A DNA stretch of 6,090 nucleotides from an uncultured Haemophilus sp. (GTDB lineage: Bacteria > Pseudomonadota > Gammaproteobacteria > Enterobacterales > Pasteurellaceae). The DNA is taken from NCBI RefSeq assembly GCF_905207935.1, contig NZ_CAJLNI010000108.1, positions 1-6,090 of the forward strand, in the 5' to 3' direction. The notes beneath the pieces were generated by a model. That model had not been told where the DNA came from. It was given only the letters and a program-made list of their open reading frames with translations, and made no database searches. The position numbers and the translations under genes are program-made. Positions 5,623 to 6,090 of this stretch are shown here, piece after piece (positions within the stretch are counted from its first letter, which is position 1; each line of letters begins with the position of its first letter).

Positions 5623-5697
5623 TTTTGGTGGTGAAAAGGAAAGGTAGAGAAAATTGATTTGATAGGTGAAAAAAACAAAGTACAGAAAAACTCATTG

Positions 5698-5738
5698 AAA
5701 AAAGACCGCACCTGAATGGATAAAATCAAAGTGCGGTC
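5698..5738 (-). terminator. Orphan uptake-sequence terminator
   Basis: GACCGCAC and GTGCGGTC pair (5704-5711 with 5731-5738). The core at 5729-5737 is exact and its partner at 5705-5713 is a one-base variant. On the minus strand the stem is followed by six T (5698-5703), a standard terminator. pldB already has its own terminator at 5882-5921, so the transcript ended here is unclear. It may be a backup for pldB read-through or the end of a lost or very short gene. Confidence 0.7.
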
Positions 5739-5761
5739 ACGATTTTCTTCATTTTTGACAT
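5726..5761 (-). other. Very short open frame with a ribosome site (11 codons)
   Basis: GGAG five bases before an ATG opens a frame coding for MSKMKKIVTAL and then stops inside the stem of the terminator at 5698-5738. The peptide looks like the first residues of a signal peptide cut short. It could be the remnant of a deleted envelope-protein gene, a leader peptide, or chance. No regulatory codon run is present. Confidence 0.2.
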
Positions 5762-5881
5762 AGACACTCCAACTATACAAACAACAAAAAACATAACTAC
5801 AAATAAGTATTGTGGATTGTAGGGATATAGTGAGAAAGAAACTATGATCTTGCTCAATAAAAGGCTAAACACTCATAAGAT
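5762..5881. other. Intergenic stretch with no recognised feature
   Basis: The gap between the dehydrogenase and pldB runs from 5479 to 5943. Apart from the promoter, palindrome, orphan terminator, short frame and pldB terminator listed separately, the 120 bases here show no convincing gene, tRNA or repeat. TATATC near 5826-5831 on the minus strand is -10-like but lacks a -35. Confidence 0.5.
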
Positions 5882-5921
5882 AAAAATAAAAAACATTATA
5901 TAAATCAATATATAATGTTTT
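5882..5921 (-). terminator. pldB terminator
   Basis: A perfect 13-base AT-rich inverted repeat (5890-5902 with 5909-5921, 6-base loop) lies 22 bases past the pldB stop codon and is followed on the minus strand by a T-rich tract (down to 5882). Unlike the other terminators in the window, it contains no uptake sequence. Confidence 0.7.
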
Positions 5922-5943
5922 ATATTTAATCTATTAGGAAAAT

Positions 5944-6090
5944 TTAAGAATGAAGAAATTGATTCACGCATTCAAGCACGGCTTTTCTCACGTTATCTTT
6001 TTCAAAAAGAATTTCATGTTTTGCTTGAGGTACAAGCATGGATTCTGCATGCGGAAAAAGTGCGGTCAATTTTTCAAGATTTTTGTTATC
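5944..6090 (-). CDS. pldB: Lysophospholipase L2, C-terminal 48 residues (partial)
   Basis: The visible end contains AKHEILFEKDNVRKAVLECVNQFLHS. The H-E-I-L-F-E-K-D block matches the C-terminal active-site region of PldB-type alpha/beta hydrolases, with the His (residue 25 of the fragment) as the catalytic triad base. PldB removes the remaining fatty acid from lysophospholipids at the inner membrane. The fragment runs off the right edge, so the nucleophile serine and the start are not visible. An exact uptake core lies inside the coding sequence and encodes part of KLTALF. A related alpha/beta hydrolase is the only alternative. Confidence 0.8.
   Translation of the reverse strand, partial: DNKNLEKLTALFPHAESMLVPQAKHEILFEKDNVRKAVLECVNQFLHS
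6058..6066 (+). other. DNA-uptake core within pldB
   Basis: AAGTGCGGT followed by CAATTTTT matches the extended Haemophilus-type uptake sequence. It is the only copy in the window that lies inside a clear gene and is not part of an inverted pair. Confidence 0.85.

Noticed and set aside
5583..5780. A 65-codon minus-strand open frame
   Set aside because: It opens with TTG, has no ribosome site, runs through a terminator and the dehydrogenase promoter, and the product is low-complexity.
1..6090. CRISPR array, insertion sequence, tRNA, integrase or phage genes
   Set aside because: No regularly spaced repeats, transposase or integrase motifs, terminal inverted repeats or tRNA-like folds were seen on either strand.

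Overview
The window comes from the Pasteurellaceae, most likely the Haemophilus/Aggregatibacter/Pasteurella group. The 9-base DNA-uptake core AAGTGCGGT (or its complement) occurs six times exactly, and two more copies carry one change. Most copies are inverted pairs that end genes, as is typical of this family. The window is chromosomal and mostly metabolic, with one AT-rich insert of small uncharacterised genes.

Layout, left to right. (1) 1-251, minus: the N-terminus of tyrosine phenol-lyase (tpl), cut by the window edge. (2) 252-705: the tpl control region, with a perfect CRP consensus, an AT-rich palindrome cluster, a decayed copy of another gene's leader, and a terminator. (3) 706-1678, minus: three small genes, namely two paralogous lipoproteins sharing an RFWNGD motif with a two-helix membrane protein between them. 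(4) 1679-1917: divergent control region and a structured leader. (5) 1918-2226, plus: a glycine-zipper lipoprotein with a His/Asp-rich tail. (6) 2241-2287: a bidirectional uptake-sequence terminator. (7) 2313-3767, minus: a DASS-family organic-anion transporter. (8) 3994-5478, minus: an NAD(P)-dependent aldehyde dehydrogenase. (9) 5479-5943: dehydrogenase control region, an orphan terminator and the pldB terminator. (10) 5944-6090, minus: the C-terminus of lysophospholipase L2 (pldB).

Tpl, the transporter and the dehydrogenase are separate transcription units, each with its own terminator or promoter region. All three have a CRP-like site about 38-42 bases upstream of a plausible start point (10/10, 7/10 and 9/10 core matches). 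This suggests a common catabolite or starvation response in which amino acids, organic acids and aldehydes are used when preferred sugars are absent.

The least explained part is the lipoprotein cassette. It lies between two diverged, collinear copies of the same leader (about 440-565 and 1759-1920, offset about 1.32 kb). One copy drives the glycine-zipper gene; the other has no gene behind it. The cassette therefore looks like a unit left by duplication or insertion, and one that could be lost by recombination. I recognise no function for its three proteins and no known defence or mobile system here.
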